Below, piece by piece: positions 13,265 to 15,600 of a stretch of DNA of 15,600 bases. Source of the DNA: Paracoccaceae bacterium (GTDB lineage: Bacteria > Pseudomonadota > Alphaproteobacteria > Rhodobacterales > Rhodobacteraceae). Below the pieces are notes generated by a model that worked only from the letters and a program-made list of their open reading frames with translations, made no database searches and was not told where the DNA came from. Both the position numbers and the translations under genes were made by a program. The stretch is from assembly GCA_020441345.1 (NCBI GenBank), contig JAGRMK010000155.1:1-15600 (forward strand), in the 5' to 3' direction. The stretch's first letter is position 1; the number at the start of each line of letters is the position of its first letter.

Positions 13265-15124
13265 ATGGCCAGCAAGAAAAGCGCGCAGAGCATCCTGATG
13301 TGGATCCTGATGGCGATGTTGATCGCCGGACTCGGGGGCTTCGGCATCGACGGATTCCTCAGCCAGCGGATCACCTCGATCGGCTCTGTCGGCGGCCGCG
13401 AGATCGACGCGCGCACCTATTCGCGCGCGCTTCAGTCCGAAATGCGCGCTATCGAACAGCAGGTCGGCCAAAGCCTGAGCTTTGCCCAGGCGCAGGCCTT
13501 CGGCATCGACGTGATGGTGCGTCAGCAACTGGTCACGCAGGCCGCGCTGGAAAACGAAGCCGACCGGATCGGCATTTCCGTGGGCGATGGCAATGTGCAG
13601 AACACGCTGACCTCGATCGGTGCCTTCCAGGGGCCGGGCGGCGCCTTTGACGCCGAAACCTATCGCTTCCAGTTGCAGAATATCGGCCAGACCCCCGCCG
13701 CCTTCGAAGAAGAGCTGCGCCGGGACGCGGCCCGCGGCATTTTGCAGGCCGCGACCGCCGCCGGCATCGAAACCCCCGACAACCTGCGCACGGCGCTGGT
13801 CGATTTCTACGCGACCCGGCACAGCTTCGATTTGTTCACGCTGTCCGAGTCCCAATTGCCCACACCGATCACCGAACCCGACGAAGGTGCCGTTCAGGGC
13901 TATTACGAGGCCAATATCGAGGCCTTCACCGCCCCCGAGACCCGCTCGATCACCTTTGCCTGGCTGACGCCCGACATGCTGCTGGACAGCGTCGAGGTGG
14001 ACGAAGACAGCATCCGCGCCCTTTACGACGCGCGCATCGCTGAATTCGTGCAGCCCGAGCGGCGGCTGGTCGAACGGCTGATCTACCCCGACGAGGCCAG
14101 TGCCCAGGCGGCCATGGACAGTGTCACCGCCGGCAGCGCCAGCTTCGAGGATCTCGTCGCCGCGCGCAACCTGACGCTGGAAGACGCCGATATGGGTGAC
14201 GTGTCAGAGGCTGACCTGGGTGCCGCCGGCGCGCCGGTCTTTGCCCTGTCCGAACCCGGGATGGTAACTGGTCCGCACATGACCAACCTCGGCCCCGCGC
14301 TGTTTCGGATGAACGCGATCCTGAACGCCCAGGAAACGCCCTATGACGAAGCCCGCGCCGAGTTGCGCGCGGAACTGGCAGGCGACGCGGCCCGCCGCGC
14401 CATCGCCGGTCAGCAGGAAGGCTTCGACGATCTGCTTGCCGGGGGCGCCACGCTGGAAGATCTGGCCAACGAAACACCGATGATTCTGGGCACGATCGAC
14501 TGGAACAGCGATGTCTCCGAAGGGATTGCCGCCTATACCGAATTCGCCACCGCCGCCGCGACCATAACGGCCGACGATTTCCCGGAACTGACCGGCCTGG
14601 CCGATGGCGGCCTGTTCGCGCTGCGCCTTGATGGCATCACCCCGCCCACCCCGCGCCCGCTGGACAGCGTCCGCGACGCGGCAACGGCGGGGGCGCGTCA
14701 GGACGCGGTCGAGGCCGCGTTGATGTCGCTGGGTCAGACGCTCAGCGCCGAACTTGCAACCGAGGGTGGCCAGAGCTTCGCCGAAGCCCACGATCTGACG
14801 CCGGAAACCTTCGAGGCGGTGACGCGGCTCGATCGGCTGGCGCAGGTTCCGGCCCCGATGCTGGAATCGATCTTCGCCGCCGAACCCGGAACGCCGGTGC
14901 TGCATATCGCCGACGGACGGGCCCTGTTGGCACTGGTCGGCACCGCCGAAGCCGCGGATACCGAGGATGCGCAGACCCAGCAACTGATCAACGCGATCGA
15001 CGAACAGGTCGGATCGGCCTTGGCACAGGACGTGTTCGAATACTTCGCTCGCGCGCTCGAAGGCGAAGCCGGAATTACACTGAACCAGGCCGCGATCAAC
15101 GCGGTTCACACCAGCTTCCCGTGA
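13265..15124 (+). CDS. ppiD: PpiD-like peptidyl-prolyl isomerase / periplasmic foldase (SurA_N and parvulin regions)
   Basis: This 619-residue protein is anchored in the inner membrane. It has a basic MASKKSAQS start, one membrane helix (about 10-32), then a large acidic periplasmic part. Residues 35-180 have the SurA/PpiD N-terminal chaperone layout (VGGREIDARTYSRALQ, and VMVRQQLVTQAALENEADRI without the full match written here). A parvulin-like segment lies at about 263-355 (FVQPERRLVERLIYPDEASA, ADMGDVSEADL, VFALSEPGMVTGP), followed by an Ala/Glu-rich C-terminal half. PpiD helps newly exported proteins leave the Sec translocon. The parvulin domain looks divergent, so chaperone activity may matter more than isomerase activity. 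The gene sits 58 bases before trpE, an order I recall from other Rhodobacteraceae. Confidence 0.88.
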   Translation: MASKKSAQSILMWILMAMLIAGLGGFGIDGFLSQRITSIGSVGGREIDARTYSRALQSEMRAIEQQVGQSLSFAQAQAFGIDVMVRQQLVTQAALENEADRIGISVGDGNVQNTLTSIGAFQGPGGAFDAETYRFQLQNIGQTPAAFEEELRRDAARGILQAATAAGIETPDNLRTALVDFYATRHSFDLFTLSESQLPTPITEPDEGAVQGYYEANIEAFTAPETRSITFAWLTPDMLLDSVEVDEDSIRALYDARIAEFVQPERRLVERLIYPDEASAQAAMDSVTAGSASFEDLVAARNLTLEDADMGDVSEADLGAAGAPVFALSEPGMVTGPHMTNLGPALFRMNAILNAQETPYDEARAELRAELAGDAARRAIAGQQEGFDDLLAGGATLEDLANETPMILGTIDWNSDVSEGIAAYTEFATAAATITADDFPELTGLADGGLFALRLDGITPPTPRPLDSVRDAATAGARQDAVEAALMSLGQTLSAELATEGGQSFAEAHDLTPETFEAVTRLDRLAQVPAPMLESIFAAEPGTPVLHIADGRALLALVGTAEAADTEDAQTQQLINAIDEQVGSALAQDVFEYFARALEGEAGITLNQAAINAVHTSFP

Positions 15125-15182
15125 CGGCGCGCCGCGCCGCCCTCGCCTGCCCGCGCCGCCCGTTTGAAAGGCCCGTCGTCCC

Positions 15183-15600
15183 GTGTCTCACTCTGCCCTC
15201 CTGACCCCCTCGTTTGCCGAGTTCGAATCCGCTTGGCAGCAGGGCGAGAACCAGTTGGTCTACGCCCGCCTGGCCGCCGACCTCGACACGCCGGTGTCGC
15301 TTTATCTCAAGCTGGTGGGCACCCGGCGCGACAGTTTCATGCTGGAATCCGTGACCGGCGGCGAAGTGCGCGGGCGCTATTCGATCATCGGCACCAAGCC
15401 CGATCTGGTCTGGCAATGCACCGACGGCAAGAGTCGCATCAACCGCGAGGCGCGCTTTGACGACCGCGCCTTTGCCGTCCAACACGGACACCCCCTGGAC
15501 GAACTGCGCGCGCTCCTGGCCGAAAGCCGCATCACCATGCCCGACGACCTGCCCGCCGCCTCGGCTGGGTTGTTTGGCTATCTGGGCTATGACATGATCC
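15183..15600 (+). CDS. trpE: Anthranilate synthase component I, N-terminal part (3' truncated by window)
   Basis: This is the first 139 codons of TrpE, which with TrpG converts chorismate and glutamine to anthranilate, the first step of tryptophan synthesis. The start is GTG at 15183 (VSHSALLTPSFAEFE), with GAAAGG at 15166-15171; the 11-base spacing is rather long. The TrpE N-terminal signatures are clear. LESVTGGEVRGRYSIIGTKP contains the LLES-type element that binds feedback-inhibiting tryptophan, and AGLFGYLGYDM stands at the window edge. The chorismate-binding domain lies beyond the end. No leader peptide rich in Trp codons is visible in the 58-base gap, so classical attenuation immediately before trpE seems absent. 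Confidence 0.93.
   Translation, partial: MSHSALLTPSFAEFESAWQQGENQLVYARLAADLDTPVSLYLKLVGTRRDSFMLESVTGGEVRGRYSIIGTKPDLVWQCTDGKSRINREARFDDRAFAVQHGHPLDELRALLAESRITMPDDLPAASAGLFGYLGYDMI

Noticed and set aside
15125..15182. Trp leader peptide or attenuator before trpE
   Set aside because: The gap has no run of Trp codons and only a small GC stem (GGCGC-GCC-GCGCC), insufficient for an attenuator.
1..15600. Defence system, mobile element, CRISPR array, tRNA or rRNA
   Set aside because: Looked for integrases, transposases, repeats with spacers, inverted terminal repeats and RNA gene signatures by eye; none were seen. All large genes belong to housekeeping or common metabolic families.

Overview
The window is high-GC, densely packed chromosomal DNA from an alphaproteobacterium, most likely a member of the Rhodobacteraceae (Rhodobacterales). 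The support is a CckA-type cell-cycle histidine kinase, a cobalamin nucleotide-loop operon with alphaproteobacterial-looking proteins, a PpiD-like foldase just upstream of trpE, and a TTAA-N7-TTAA CtrA box. I see no insertion sequence, prophage, CRISPR array, rRNA or tRNA. It reads as ordinary core genome. No stretch longer than about 255 bases lacks a gene.

Layout. (1) 1-458, + strand: the 3' end of a YeeE/YedE sulfur-compound transporter, then a 56-residue unknown protein whose start overlaps the transporter stop (ATGA). A strong hairpin follows at 486-513. (2) 575-1141, +: an unrecognised lipoprotein whose stop overlaps the stop of the convergent gene. (3) 9636 down to 1135, -: about 8.5 kb of co-directional genes. 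In transcription order they are an RsmB/NOP RNA methyltransferase, cckA, cobT-cobS-cobC-cobP, a LysR regulator, and an alpha/beta hydrolase. (4) 9794-15600, +: a class I/II PLP aminotransferase, a 253-base hairpin-rich gap, an EF-G-like protein with a degenerate GTPase centre, a PpiD-like membrane foldase, and the 5' part of trpE, which runs off the window.

How the genes work together. The four cob genes supply every step of cobalamin lower-ligand assembly. CobT makes alpha-ribazole phosphate, CobC dephosphorylates it, CobP activates adenosylcobinamide to the GDP form, and CobS joins the two halves. They are coupled by overlaps or a 3-base gap. The LysR and hydrolase genes are also coupled by ATGA, so the hydrolase is probably the regulator's partner. 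CckA stands alone functionally: it heads the CckA-ChpT-CtrA phosphorelay, and the other relay genes are not here.

The most interesting signal is a perfect GTTAA-N7-TTAAC CtrA box at 8401-8417 in the short gap before cckA. It suggests that the relay's output regulator controls its own top kinase. Second is the EF-G paralogue, which keeps G1, G4 and G5 but has lost switch I and the catalytic His of DxPGH.
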